Assembly: GCA_029204225.1 (NCBI GenBank) | Contig: CM055102.1 | Location: forward strand, 44,772,484 to 44,836,483 | Direction: 5' to 3' | From: Diphasiastrum complanatum | Taxonomy: Eukaryota > Streptophyta > Lycopodiopsida > Lycopodiales > Lycopodiaceae | DNA length: 64,000 nt | Shown here: positions 13,870 to 26,016 of the stretch, in pieces | Layout: each line of letters begins with the position of its first letter | Numbering within the stretch: position 1 is the first letter of the stretch | The notes under the pieces: generated by a model | Databases searched by the model: none | Told to the model about the DNA's origin: nothing | Seen by the model: only the letters and a program-made list of their open reading frames with translations | Translations under genes and position numbers: made by a program

Positions 13870-14640
13870 TTATTGATGTGAGTGAACTCTTCGCAATTGA
13901 TTCCTTTCCACATGTACATGTATGGACATTGATTCAGCCCAGAAAATAGTATAAAATAGCATATGAAGTGGTTTTTTGATGCCCAAATATGAGGCTAGAA
14001 ACTTCTTTTGCACCCTCTCAATTTCAAACCACTTGGCATGTGATATGCTACCACTCCAAATTTCACAATTATATAGTAGGACTAGTGTCCCCAATGATTT
14101 AAATAACAATTTCTTTTTTTGCCATCTCTAAAGATCTATTTGTTTTGCATGAAATTTTCATACCAAAGAATGGTTTTCAACCACCAATGAGTTGTTTATC
14201 CACCCAAAAATTTCAATGAAGGTTATGAGAGATCACAACTTGCAAATATTTGTTTACTTGTGCCACACTAATTTCAGCCCCATCATATATTAGAAGAGGA
14301 CCGCTTGCTCTATTTGAAACTATGAGCTTGGTTTTGCTGAAATTTACCAAATGTCTCACAAAAAGTTCTAAGAGCATCAAGATGTGGTTGTAGACTCCAT
14401 AAAGAGTTTGCAAAAAGAACCACATTGTTCGCTTATAATAAAGGTTTAATAACAAATATGTTGCTGAAAATTTCAACGACAAAACCCTTTGAAGAATGCA
14501 CCTTTGATTTCACTTTCTTGCGATGTTACCCCCCTGCATATCTTATGGCCATAGGAACACCAACCTCCTCCATTATTTCCCATAGTTTATGCCTTGGAAT
14601 GGTGTCAAAGGCCTTAAAGCTTGAGGTGGTAAGGTGACTG
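13870..14640 (-). mobile_element. LINE fragment: 3' half of reverse transcriptase and downstream region
   Basis: Read on the minus strand, the pieces follow the order of a plant LINE ORF2. First comes a palm-domain stretch with FSKTKLIVSNRAS (the region after the catalytic YADD) at about 14350. Next is a stretch like the post-RT connector, with NCEIWSGSISHAKWFEIERV and FLASYLGIK at 14109-13990. Frames are broken by stops and shifts at about 14210 and 14110, so it is dead. No endonuclease part or poly-A tail was found. Confidence 0.6.
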
Positions 14641-15701
14641 GTTGTCCAAAGGGAACAATTAAACGATTTACAAGTAATTTCTGAAGAAAAGAAGAGTTCG
14701 AGCATTGTTTTATTTTTTTATCATGATGGCATGATTTGCTTTGGCTTGAGCTATGGAAAAAGCATGTGGTATTTATCTGTAATGCTTTATTATGGGTCTA
14801 TCATTTCACTTTCCCTAATCTGAGCATAGTAATTTTTTCGTTTGATCAAAAAATTCTCTGGGAATAAGTTGACTAACCTTGTGAATCAGGTCTCATGCAA
14901 TAGTATTATGAGATGGGATTTGTTCCTTCATATTATCATAATATTTACTCCAGTGATTGTGTTGAGAACGTATGTGTCTCACAAGCATTCTCATTAAGTA
15001 AATTATTTTACTTTTGGAGAGTTTGCTTACTTTAGTGGATGGTACTCTACTATAGGTTGTAGTCTTAAGTGCTTGTGTACGGCTTTTAGCCTAGATCTCC
15101 GATTGTTTGGGAGAGGAACAAATATATTGAGATTAGAGGATTGCTATTTTCTTGCATGAGATGCTAGAAATAGGGGCATTTAACTCGAGAGAGTATCTGG
15201 GGTACTCATATTTGAGTTAAAATCATTTGGATCTCAAACTAAGGATAATGATTATTCGGGTAAGAAAGAAAGAAGAAAGCTTTATTAATGTCTTTTCCGT
15301 GCCAAAAGGCATATAAGACGAAAAAATACTAAGTGTGTGGTAACCATGGGAGCATAACTTTGAAATGGTAAGAAAAATGCATCTGCATCTAACTATATTC
15401 TAGCTGCAGTGGGCTACAAAAAATATAATACTAATATATTCGGCTACAAATATGATGATGTGAATGATGTCATCATCTCCCAATGCTATGGAAGAAGGAT
15501 GTAATGGGTGTTGCTGCTGGTTGTATGTTAGGGACCCAACTCCCTTGGGTCCCAAACCCAAACTTGAGACTGGACGATGTTGACTTGGGCCTGTAGACTT
15601 GACCGGTGACTTGTGAACCTGCATGGTTGCCACATGTCATGATCTAGGTGTGCACATGGCTTGGAGTCTCTCTCCTTGGAGGTATACAAGGGGAGTAGGA
15701 C
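14641..15701. other. No gene recognised
   Basis: Noncoding by eye. 15540-15700 contains a GC-richer block resembling an LTR edge (gggacccaactcccttgggtc), but I found no matching second copy. Confidence 0.35.
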
Positions 15702-16214
15702 TGTTAGAATCTCCATCGTCGTGCCGGTCATTGCTAAAGCACAAACAGGTGACGAACGCTACTTTACCACCCAATCATAGAGGTATTGCCACCTCACCCC
15801 CGTGCACTGGAGCTACAGACCACCATCAAGCAAGCTCAGATCTCATGTAAGCCATGGTGTCCCATACCGCCATGCCTTACCCTCGACCCTCGCCTACCTA
15901 CATCCTGAGGCCTAGATACTCGTCCTGACCTGACCACCAGTGGAAGAGCTCTTCATTCTCCAAGAGAGAATGAATGCCAAGCTCATGGAGATCCACCTCT
16001 ATATACATAGTCCAGGTGGGTCATCTCCGTCCATAGGAGTCACGCATGACCAACGACACGCGGCAGTTGTGCAAACTGACGCGGGTCCATAACAGCGAGT
16101 CACCATGCGCCAATAAGACATTGACACGTGGCACCCAAAAGACCTATAGGTCCGTCCCATTACTGAGACCGTCACCTCAAGTTTCCTGTTGCGTGCCCTT
16201 ATGGGTATGTAACA
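15702..16214 (-). mobile_element. 3' LTR of gypsy element 1 (513 bp)
   Basis: On the plus strand it runs TGTTAG...GTAACA, giving matched 5-bp ends (TGTTA/TAACA). The minus strand carries a TATA-like tatgtatatagagg inside. It lies directly after the polypurine tract and after the stop of the pol frame, so it is the 3' LTR of the minus-strand element to its right. The 5' LTR is missing from the window. Confidence 0.8.
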
Positions 16215-16227
16215 TTCCCTCCCTCTT
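16215..16227 (-). other. Polypurine tract of gypsy element 1
   Basis: Minus strand AAAGAGGGAGGGAA between the pol stop codon (16227-16229) and the LTR start. Confidence 0.7.
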
Positions 16228-19043
16228 TAAGAGTCTCCTCCTAATGGGAGCAAGCCAGGGAAGTTCAGTCTTAAATAGTCCTCTCTCTCCCAAGTGTCCT
16301 CATCATCTGTCTTGCCTTTCCAACGTACGAGAAACTCAGAAACCAAACGGTTTCTCAATTGGTGACGACGAACGTCAACAACTTTTTCAGGTACATTAGG
16401 AACAAAGGTAGATAGATCCTCTAACTCAACCAGTTCACCTTCCGGAATTAGGGAATCCTTCCTACTAAGTCGTTCTTTTAGACGACTTACATGGAAAACA
16501 AGATGAACCTTAACCCCAATCGGAAGATCTAGCTAATAAGCGACTTGGTAGATTTTCTTTACAACCTTATAAGGTCCGCTAAATCGAGGAGAAAGCTTAC
16601 GACATTTTCCCGTCCGAAGTACCTTTGAATCCTTAGGGATTTCAAGATACACCCAGGTTCCGACCTCAATATCCCGAGGTGAACGACCGCGGTTAGCATA
16701 AAACTGAGCTCTATCCTGAGCGGTTTTCATGCTTTCCTTGGCCGCTAGTAGCATTTCTTGCATATCTTGCAGGAAATCCACTGCAGCTTGCACCTTGAGA
16801 CCTTTGAGTCCGACCGAAACTGGAGAATGCGGCTGAAAGCCATACATCAGCATAAAAGGACTGAATCCGGTGGAAGAATGCTTGGCACTATTGTGCGCGA
16901 ACTCAACCAAAGGAAGATACTTCTCTCAGTCAGACTGTCGGCGACAAACATATGCTCTAAGCATATCTTCCAACGTCTGGTTGACACGTTTTGTCTGCCC
17001 ATCAGATTCTAGGTGATCCGAAGAACTAAGACTAAGGGTTGTTTCAAGTTTTTCAAAAACTGCTTGCCAGAACTTGCCAGTGAACTTGGAGTCACGATCA
17101 CTAACAATATCATTCGGCAAACCATACAATCTGAATAACTATTCAACGAAAAGCTGGGCTAGTTCAGATGCCTTGACGGTTAATTTAGTCGGTATAATTT
17201 GCGCCATCTTGGTTAGCCTATCAACCACCACCCAAATGGCATCGTGATCACTCCGGGTTTTAGGGAGTCCAACCACAAAATCCATTGAAATACTTTCCCA
17301 TTTCTTACTGGGAATTTCCAAGGGATGTAGAAGACCTGCAACTTTGTGTCTTTCTGCTTTGTTTTGTTGGCATTGTTCACAACGTTGAACGTATGCCTCC
17401 ACATGACCTTTCATCTTAGGCCAGAAGAAATTCTGCCTAACAAGGTCAAGTGTCTTCTGTATGCCTGGGTGACCAGCACAAGGGTTGTCATGACACTGCT
17501 GCAGGATTTGGGCCCACAAGTCCTCCCGATCCGGCACACAAACCTTTCCCTTTCGGAAAAGCTGGCCATTCCTTATGAAATAGTCTTCAAGTATCTTATC
17601 ATTTCGGGATTGTTTGGGATCCTGCATCCCAAGGTCATCACTAGATCTAGAATTTCCCGTTAGGACATCTAGCCAGATGCGACCAAAAAACCTATCGGTT
17701 CGACAAAGATTCCGTAGTGAAAGATACAAATCAGATTGGATCTCAGCAAAGCATAACCGATTAATCTCTCCAATCCGACTCAAGCATTGACAACACAGTT
17801 CGACGTACCTTTATGATACTAAATGTGGAATACAAACTCCTGAATGAGTTCCGACCATCTAGCCTTACGGCCACGAAGGTCCTTAGCATCACAAATATAC
17901 TTAAGGGATTGGTGATCAGTCATTACCGTAAATCTGGCACCAGATTTTTAACGCGTGAATGACTGCAAAAAGCTCCTTCTCATAAGTAGAATACCTAGTC
18001 TGAGCAGGATCCAGCGTCTTGCTTTCAAAAGCCACTGGTCTACCGTCCTGATAAAGGACCGCTCCTACAGCAAAGTCGCTAGCATCCGTATCAACCACAA
18101 AGGGTCGGTTAGGATCGACAATGTGTAAAATTGAGCCGTAGAAACACAGTGCTTGAGAGTCTCAAAACTCTCATTCATTTCAGCAGTCCATGTTATCAAT
18201 GGACTTTTTCTGCCGCTACATTTTTTCTTCACCCCCTTAAGAACGTTCGTCAAGGGCAATGCTATTAAGGCATAGTCCATAATGAACCTGTGAAAGAATC
18301 TTGTGAAGCCCAAAAAGGATTTCACATCTCGAATTGTCAGAGGTCTCGGCCATTCTCGTACCTTACGGACTTTGTCATAATCGATTTCAAGACCTTTATC
18401 CGATATGACATGGCCCAGGTATTTGAGTTTAGTCTGGAAGAACTCACATTTCGACTCCTTAGCATAGAGCTTTTCTTGCCTTAGAAGATCTAAGACAATA
18501 CGAAGATGCTCTTCATGCTCCTCAAGGGTCCGACGTCCAAATACATCACCACAAACTTTCCCAGATATGGACGAAGAATATTGTTCATCACCTAATGGAA
18601 AGTAGCAGGCGCATTCGTGAGTCCAAAAGGTAACACTAAAAACTCATAATGGCCGTATCTGGATCAAAATCCAGTCTTAGGAACATCTTCGTTCCTAATC
18701 CTTATTTGATGGTAACCTGATCTAAGATCAATCTTGGAAAAATACCTAGCTCCATTTAGACGATCCATAAGATCATCCATCCTAGGTAAGGGATATCTGT
18801 TCTTGATGGTTAATTCATTTAACTTTTTAAAGTCACCACACAAACGTGTGCCGCCATCCTTTTTACTAACTAAAAGGATTGGTAATCCCTAAGGGGACTT
18901 ACTAGGCCGAATATGGCCCATCCTAAGGAGTTCTTGTAACTGCTTAGAAATTTCATCCTCTTCCTTAATGCTAACCCTGTATGGAAAAAAAGATACAGGT
19001 TGGCTTCCAGGAGGCAACTCTATCTGATGGTCAACACTCCTTT
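16227..19043 (-). pseudogene. Ty3/gypsy pol (RT, RNase H, integrase, chromodomain), degraded
   Basis: Reading leftwards from 19043: the RT entry (QIELPPGSQPVSFFPYRVS), [36 protein letters not shown] and YEFLVLPFGLTNAP. The catalytic YLDD box at about 18540 is broken by a short deletion (MYLDVGP). RNase H follows (VDTDASDFAVGAVLYQDGRP, YEKELFAVIHALK), then the integrase zinc site (HDNPCAGHPGIQKT...CEQCQQNKAERHK at 17500-17350), core (SISMDFVVGLPKTRSDHDAI, SDRDSKFTGKF, DGQTKRVNQTLEDMLRAY) and a C-terminal chromodomain-like FLVRWKGKTDDEDTWE at about 16300. Stops and frameshifts separate the pieces. There is no gag or protease; the element ends abruptly at about 19043. Confidence 0.9.
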
Positions 19044-19850
19044 GGGGAGGTAGGTGTGAAAGATTCAACTAGTTTCATCACATTTTGCAATATTTCCATA
19101 TTTGGCACCCAGACATCCACACCCGCGCCTGCATGTAGGCCAGCGAGAAGCTCCAAAAAAGCAAGGAACGTGACAGAGAAATAACAAAACTTCAAATTGT
19201 CTCCGCCCACACCGATTTGCGACAGCGTGAAGGCTTGAAAAACTTCAAAATACAATGTTTTTAAAAAGTAAGAACTAATACGTGTCGACGTCGTGGACTG
19301 TGGTCACTAGTTAGTAATTAGAACTTAGAAGTTAGTACTAAGTAGTCAGTGGTCACTAATAACTATAATCTATTATCAGGATTCAGCTCTAGCCTCTGAG
19401 CTTAAATTTAAGTTATACTCCAGGCTCCTAATTTCTAAACCCTGAGTTCCAACTGGCAACTTCCAAGTGGCAAGTTCCAACTCGTTACAACTTACTCCAC
19501 ACTTGTCACTCACAGTCCTGAGTCTCCTTAGCAAGCAGTTGCCAGTGAGCACTTAGTATATCCTTGTACCTAGGTAGTAGGGGGCTGGGCCGAGGCCAGG
19601 ATATGGTTACAAGTTAGTAGTTACAACTTACAACTTTGAACTTTCAAGTTTCAACTTATTGCAATTCTCTTAAACTTGGGTCATAATGTCATTCTAATTT
19701 CTGTTTTGATATGATAGGTCACAAGAGATCTGATTATCGTGAATTCTGATATCTGTAAATTTAGAGGAATATTAAAATTGTTTAGCTATTAAAATTTAAG
19801 TATTTGCAGTATTAGTGAATATTTGACTTTTTTTTTGAAGAATTGGAAAA
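19044..19850. other. Simple-sequence-like, no gene
   Basis: 19290-19680 is rich in degenerate aacttacaactt / gttagtagtt / caacttccaag words, an imperfect short-period repeat. No coding family was recognised. Confidence 0.4.
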
Positions 19851-19966
19851 AAAAAGGTTCGAACTGTTTTCCAATTCGATCCTGGCCTGGCGGTTCGAAC
19901 CTCAAAGAATTGGTTCGAACTGGCCGGTTCGAATCGACCTGTTCGAATCGGGATGCAACCTTGTTT
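19851..19966. repeat. TTCGAA-rich block, probable MITE subterminal remnant
   Basis: Six copies of the palindromic core gttcgaac or close variants lie within about 110 bp, ending ...cgggatgcaaccttg. On the minus strand it begins CAAGGTTGCATCCCG, like the CATAGTTG ends of the hAT-like MITEs here. A related block occurs at 34419. Its other terminus was not found. Confidence 0.4.
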
Positions 19967-20410
19967 AGACTCATCATGATGTGTTCTAGCTATGGTCAAA
20001 CAGGCGAACCTAGACAACAAGAATTGAGGGAGATATTGAAGTTTTTCTCTCCTATAGTGCCTTTTGCTGCTGTACTGGGCTATATAGTGAAGGATATTGC
20101 GAATGTTCTGATGATTGGCACATGGAATTTCCTTCACTGGCACTGATTTCAAGGATTCTTGATGAAGATTCACTTCTCTTTGTCTAGATTTGTTGATTCA
20201 CTTTGGTGCACAATACTGCATGTGGTAATATCAGCCTCCTTACCTGTAACATTTAATAACTTCATGAACCATTTGGACTGCTTTTCTGTCTCTAGAGAAA
20301 TTCTACTCTCTGCACATAATTCTACTCACTGTACATTGTATAAACTGTTCATAAATAATTGGAAAAATAATAAAAAAAAAGAAGTAAATAAATCAGATAA
20401 AGATGAAAGT
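19967..20410. other. Unassigned
   Basis: An open plus-strand stretch (about 19990-20146, with FSPIVPFAAVLGYIVKDIANVL) has a hydrophobic segment, but it matches no family I know and ends in a stop. I do not call it a gene. Confidence 0.3.
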
Positions 20411-20995
20411 TTATACAGTGGGGGATAAATGGTAATAGCGCCTCAGCCGACGACCATTTACCAAGGTTGGTAATTGATCACCCTCCAAAGTGGCTAATTG
20501 GACTGCACCATTTTCATATATCTTTGTCACATGATAGGGTCCTAGGCCAGAAAATTTCAATTTGCCCTTTGTGACCTTGCTTTGATACATCAATGCTAGA
20601 TCACCCTTGTGTAACTCCTTTTGATTCAAGACATGGTCATGCCAAGCTTTGCGACGTTTCTTTTCAGTGTGTAATGCATGCAAGGCAATGGTTCAAGTTT
20701 TACATAAATTCATGAGTAGGCCCAATCAATAATGTGTAGACTTACTTGTGTCCAGTCATTCCGTTATGGCTACTCGTAGGCTAGGGACAATGAATTCAGC
20801 TAGCACTACTGCCTCGAGAGGCCATAGGCTAGTTGGAACGGGGTGGCAAGCTTATAGGTTGTCTAAAACGCCCACAAAGTTGCTTGAAGTTTGTGTTTCC
20901 AGTCAGATCTACTGGCTTCCACAATTTTCATAATAATATTGCACAGAATCTTGTTGGAAGATTCGGCTTGTCCATTACAACGGGGATAAGAATAA
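20411..20995 (-). pseudogene. Ty3/gypsy integrase C-terminal fragment
   Basis: From right to left: YPRCNGQAESSNKIL (integrase catalytic-core end, with its E), SDWKHKLQATLWAF, a degraded stretch, then the integrase C-terminal domain with GDLALMYQSKVTKGKLKFSG, GPYHVTKIYENGAVQL and VNGRRLRRYYH. The lineage is unlike element 1: no chromodomain, and an ENGAVQL/NGRRLRRYY end. Its right edge is joined in frame to a copia integrase. Confidence 0.75.
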
Positions 20996-21765
20996 AGATT
21001 CCAAAATGGTTTAGGAAGATTTGCATCTAACCTCATGGCTTTGGCTCCTTCACATAAGGTTCTATTCTTCCTCTTGGCCACTCCATTTTGTTGTGGTGTC
21101 CCTTGCAATCTTGAACTTGACAAAGACATCAAACACTTCATCTTTGCTCTTTAGTAGATATACCCAACAAAATCTACTAAAATCATCAATGAAAGTCACA
21201 TACATCTTAGCACCTCCAATGCTAATTGTAGTAACACCATGAATATCCGAATGCAAAAGTTGGAAAGGCTTACTTGATTTTGATATAGACCTCCTGTAAG
21301 GTAACCTATGTGACTTTGATAAAGCACATTGCTCACAAACATGATTCAAGCTTGTTAGAGATTTAGAAAGACCTAACACAACTTGCCTCTTTGCCATCAT
21401 CTCCAATGACTTGTAGTTGAGATGCCCCAATCTCTTGTGCCACACCTCTTGCGTTGACATTTGCTCTTTTTCAATACATCCAACTTGGTTAGCAACAACA
21501 CAATCATCAAGTCTGAACAATTTACCTTGCCTTTTTCCTTTTGCAATCAATTCATCTTCTTTCTTGATCAAACAAGCATCACCACCAAATTCCACCTTGA
21601 ATCACTTATCAAGCAATTGAATCACACTAAGAAGATTCTTAGTAATGGAAGGAATGAACAAAACATCTCTCAAATTCACATTCCTATTAGTAGATAGGGA
21701 AATAGGAATTGTGCCAATCCCTTTGATTGCACACTCACCGTCATTGGCCGTGTAGCTCAAAAAAC
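20996..21765 (-). pseudogene. Ty1/copia protease-integrase fragment
   Basis: From right to left: the end of the copia protease region (ANDGECAIKGIGTIPI, VLFIPSITKNLLSV); the GAG-pre-integrase domain with a zinc site (WHKRLGHLNYKSLEMM...CEQCALSKSHRLPY); the integrase core start (LLHSDIHGVTTISIGGAKMY, FIDDFSRFCWVY); and GTPQQNGVAKRKNRTL. About 45 residues between DVFVKFK and GTPQQNG are missing, including the second catalytic Asp. The 5' end starts mid-protease and the 3' end passes in frame into a gypsy integrase. There is no RT, RNase H or LTR. Confidence 0.8.
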
Positions 21766-21935
21766 ATCGTCCGCGATGACCAAACCAGGGTACTGTGCAC
21801 TGCACGGTCATCTTTAGCAAGAGGTCTTCCTGGTCTTGTGCATTAGTCAGCACATTCTGGATATTTGAAACATATCTCTCTAAGGCATTCGCGTGTTGCT
21901 TTGTCTCTAAACACGCCAGACACATTATCTTAATA
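21766..21935 (-). pseudogene. Gypsy pol C-terminal scrap
   Basis: The plus strand reads acatcgtccgcgatgac and gggtactgtgcac, matching the last codons (a FAIADDV-like end) of gypsy element 3 at 38797-38840. It is joined directly to the copia protease piece. Too short to say more. Confidence 0.5.
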
Positions 21936-22383
21936 TCTAATTTCTTAACCTAACTCTAAATGGTTTGTGGCATACCCACAACCCTGAAATCTCCCCCAAT
22001 AGTACCCTTTTTATCAGCCCTCACGATGGTGTACTAGTACATGGATGGTTGTGTGCTCCCAGTCAACCTTTCAATCAGAGTCAAGTATGTTATGAGAGGA
22101 CCTAGTGCCAAGTAGAGCACACATTCATACCACACAACTGTCCAGTCAAAACAATCAAGAAGTACTTGGAAATTGATACATGTGATACGTCGTTTTCAAC
22201 AATTGTGGCAAAAGGAATAACATCAACCTTACCTGATCATCGACACTTTCACAAGGTGAAGAGTACTTCCCTGGAGTTCATCCTACTCCAACTCTTCAAT
22301 AGCCATAGGTGCTTGTGCCTGCTTCACTAGCAAATTGCATGAAGTCCGCATTGGATTCCGTGGATATTCCTTCCACATGCATC
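21936..22383. other. Unassigned retroelement filler
   Basis: No readable domain. It lies between gypsy gag and gypsy/copia pol scraps, so it is probably decayed internal sequence of the same element. Confidence 0.35.
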
Positions 22384-23060
22384 CTACCAAGTAACCAAAG
22401 CGAAACTTTCTCGTTTGGGACACTCTTGGTCATGCATCAATAGCAACAAACATCGCTGGCCCCTTGTAAACATCGGATTGCCCATACAATCATTGTCCCT
22501 AGAAGCTACATCTACTTGTTGCACTGAAGGACGATGACCTCTTTGGACATTAGACCACCCATACAATCCTAGCCTCTGGTTACCCCAAGACCCAAGAAAC
22601 CGCCTGAACCTTATTACCTTGTTTCAAACACAGAGCTATCTGAACTGCTCCTCGGAGGCTATGAGTCTCCTTCTTTACAACGAAAGGTTTTGAGACTTCC
22701 ATGTAAGCCCCCCACAAAATAAACACTTGAACAATCATACCGCTTCTGGTTCCTGTGAAGATCTTAATGTCTTCAACTGTTCAAGGATTTGTTGAAATAT
22801 GACCTCCATAGCATTCACCTTAGCTGCCACTTCTTCAACCTTGGTTAATCTGGTGCTAGTACCCTCCTGTGGATCCATAATTATGGCTTTCCAAACCTGC
22901 CAACCCAAGTTGAGGTCTAAAATGAGAGTAATCAGGTTTTTTTCGCTCACAAAACCCTCTTTTGAAGCATGCACCAGGTCTGTCCTGGCTGGAACAGCCT
23001 TCAATAGCCCTTATTCACAGAAATCAAGCATCCCTACACCATGCCACAACAGTACACAGC
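22384..23060 (-). pseudogene. Gypsy gag fragment
   Basis: The minus-strand start region reads MDPQEGTSTRLTKVEEVAAK and a helix IFQQILEQLKTLR (23004-22735), which resembles gag N-termini of gypsy elements that begin just inside the 5' LTR. Further on (about 22480-22384), a C...HDQECPKRES stretch looks like a decayed zinc knuckle. The frame is broken several times. It lies 300-1000 bp downstream of the primer-binding site at 23352, as expected. Confidence 0.55.
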
Positions 23061-23351
23061 CAATCATAGGTTACTAGGGTGATTTCGGCGATTTGAGGTC
23101 AAGATCGAAGCCTTTTTGCTCCCAGCTGTCAATGTTGGTTCTGCAGCCTTCAAACCAGTTTTGGGGCTCAAATCATCATATTTTCCAACTTGATTAATGC
23201 CCAAATCCCTTCTACAGTGCAATGTTGGCGTACAACCTAGTTCTGGCTCCAATTTGTGATAAATTTCGAGTCTTTTGTGTCCTACAATCAGCGCTGGTCA
23301 TGTGGACTTCAATCTGCAAATTCTTTGGTAGCCCTCTTCTCAGCAACCTTT

Positions 23352-23363
23352 GCTTTGATACCA
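23352..23363 (-). other. Primer-binding site, initiator tRNA-Met type
   Basis: Minus strand TGGTATCAAAGC, two bases after the LTR. One mismatch to TGGTATCAGAGC. Confidence 0.8.
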
Positions 23364-23365
23364 AA

Positions 23366-24067
23366 TGTCAGACGCCACATCCGAAACTTCACTTAAAACC
23401 TAGCTTATCCCATGCGATCCCTGTTGATTTTCCTGCATGTACAAACATCAGAGCACACGAAACATGGTGGAGCTGGCTGCCTTGTCTCCTCCCAACCTTT
23501 GTTGCATAGATTATGATGAGGAATGCCTCTCTCTAGGCTCACTTATGCACAATCCACAAATGATAAGCCACTTCAATATGCTTGCTCCTTGTATGATCCT
23601 AACGTCGACACATGGCCAATTCCATGCACAGTCAACACTTTCCTCTTGGCAGTACTCTGACACATAGGCAAGTGAGTAGGCTGACATGTGTCACTCGTAC
23701 ACTGGACCAAGTGTCCCAGTGAGCATGTGACATGTCATGTTTGATTAGTCAACCCTGACATGTGTCACTCATTCATTGGACCAAGTGTCCCGGTGTGAGC
23801 ATATGACACGTGTCCCGTTAACTAGTCAACCCTCTTACTTTTTAGGAGGTTAGTCCAGCCACTCCTAATAAATGTCCTAGTACCCCATGCCACCTGAAGC
23901 ACAACTCTTTGAGGTCCAATGCCAACTAATTATAGTTTATTTACAATTCATTCACAAAGGTCACTACAAGCCGGTGACTTAGCCATTTCAGTAATTACAA
24001 TAATTACAAAACCTACACGTGTCTTGAAAACTGTAAATATCCGGGACATGGAGTAAAGGCTCTAACA
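23366..24067 (-). mobile_element. 5' LTR of a gypsy element (702 bp)
   Basis: The plus strand runs TGTCAG...CTAACA. It has a primer-binding site and gag on its left, so it is a 5' LTR on the minus strand. It is clearly related to the LTRs at 38120 and 50419: shared caagtgagtaggctgacatg, the cagtgagcatgtgac repeats and ttaggaggt(c/t)agtccagcc. Confidence 0.85.
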
Positions 24068-24263
24068 ACATCCTGAATAAATCATCGAAAATAAAACGTC
24101 TCTAGTTGGACAAGGGAAGCATGGCCCTTCCCAAGTCTAGTGGAAGCTGCATGTCTCTTACCAAATATAGGACTAGTAAAGAGCACCCTTAGATAAGTGT
24201 AGGATGATACAATCTCCAATGGCTGTCCGTCAAATTGTCTGTTATATCCGTTTTGTTATGGTG

Positions 24264-24491
24264 TCAATGCACCACCCTTCCTCTGGTGGCTGGCAGCATC
24301 AGAACTGAATCATATGCCATGCTTCCTCCCTTTACTATAGAAAGGATGCTGTCTATTTTCAAATATAGCAAGATAAGGTGGTGGTCAAACTCCTGGAAAA
24401 GTGGTTTTACGCTCATACCCATGATTGCATCAAACAATGATGAAGAAACGAACAAATAATCCATCTCGCTATTTTCTTGTTGGGATAACAT
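24264..24491 (-). pseudogene. LINE endonuclease fragment
   Basis: The minus strand reads SEMDYLFVSSSLFDAIMGMS, then SVKPLFQEFDHHLILLYLK. This resembles the C-terminal part of the apurinic-type endonuclease of plant LINEs (D-Y/F-F-V-S ... S-D-H-x-P-I), with the last SDH changed to FDH. No other LINE part is contiguous. Confidence 0.45.
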
Positions 24492-25897
24492 GTGAAGTTC
24501 TTAACTTGTGCACCCATTGAAACCCATTGAAACCCTGGGAACCACTTCTTCCTCTTTCTTTGGAAATTCATTGCACTTCCAGATGACTAGATTTAGGTTT
24601 GTCATCCTTTTGGTCCCACAGGCCGTGTTCCCTTCTGTTAGCGCCACTTTTTCTCTCTTGCATCTTCATTGCAAACCTTTTTCTATTCTTTGTGGACTTC
24701 TATTTGTTGGCATGGGGTAAGATCCTGTTGCACAGAAAATTTGATGCCTTCAAGTTTTCCTCTATGCTTGAGAGTAATTCTCTTTCTTGCTGGTCTCTAA
24801 ACTACCACAGAAATGCTTATCCTTGAGGTGTCCAGTTGCCCAATCGAGAAGATACTTTGATCCTTCCCTTTTCGATACCCAATTTCTGAAGAAGTCTTTA
24901 ATTTACCTTCTAACTTTGAAACTTCGTGAATTCTTGGCCTGCTTCTCTATCTCTTTTTCCCCTTCTGCCTAATAAAGAGAGCACTTAAATTCTGCAGGCC
25001 AAGTTGCACCTCCCCATGATTGTTTCTAAACATCTTCGATGATATGCTCCAATTGCTCCTGTCTTCCTCATTACAAGTTGAGGTTGGGCTGCAGCTACTA
25101 GAATCTTATCTGCATGTCTTTAGTTTCCTCACATGGGCACAAATTTTTATAACATTAAATTAAGGTGACACTTAGGTCTTTCTTCTTGATTGATATCCTC
25201 TCCATTTTAGCCTTTTTTTTTTCCCTTTGTTCTTCTGCTGTATGTTGTCTGCATTGCTGATTTTTACCAGCATGGTCATTTCACTGGTGCTAGTCCTTGT
25301 TTTATATCTCCTACAAACAATATGGCTTCCAAGTTGGTACATGCATAATCTAGCAACTTCTATGTTATCTTTTTGCACCTTGTAGTACTGATTTTTCCTT
25401 GGAGCAAGGAAAAGATGGGTGTGAACAGTGGCAGCAAGCTGTTGTAGGCTTCTCGGTCAGAAATTTCAAATTTGTGACACATATCATGAGAAAAGCTTAG
25501 TACTTAATAATGGAATTTGCATTTCATGGTCGACTGTAAAGACTCTAAAATATCACTCAATTATCCTGGAATTTGTATTTCATGGTCGATCGTAAAGACT
25601 CTAAGATATCACTCGATTGTCCTCCACAACATCCTTTCCTCTCCTTAAGGGTTGATTTTGATGTCACGAAGCCGTGCAGAGAATATAGAAGAGAAACAAA
25701 AAATCGTATTCCTGATTTGACATGTTCATTACTGGAGCTTTATTGTGTTTGTGAAGAATATTTCTCAAAGCCTACCCTTTTTGATCATTCCACTTGTGTT
25801 TGGATGTAAGGCATTTAATATTCACAGTCCATGAAATTGCTTTTGCTGGAAAAAAAATGCCTTTTTCTTCTTAAGATTGTCGTTTGAATTGCAACAG
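24492..25897. other. No exon recognised upstream of GPAT9 exon 3
   Basis: AT-rich, intron-like. Pyrimidine-rich DNA leads to the exon 3 acceptor. I looked for the family's exon 2 (LLDISPTLTEAAGAIVD-like) and did not find it. Confidence 0.4.
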
Positions 25898-26016
25898 GAT
25901 TCTTTTACAAGATGTTTCAAATCAAACCCACCTGAAAGATGGAATTGGAATATTTATCTATTCCCCCTTTGGTGTCTTGGTGTTGTGATTCGTTATGGAA
26001 TCCTCTTCCCAGTGAG
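25898..26016 (+). CDS. GPAT9 exon 3
   Basis: Follows a gcaacag acceptor; donor AG|GTAACA. Encodes DSFTRCFKSNPPERWNWNIY and a hydrophobic LFPLWCLGVVIRYGILFPV, likely the first membrane segment. It starts at phase 0 and ends two bases into an Arg codon. Confidence 0.92.

Noticed and set aside
19823-20146. 107-codon plus-strand frame with a hydrophobic stretch
   Set aside because: It starts inside a TTCGAA-rich repeat and matches no family.
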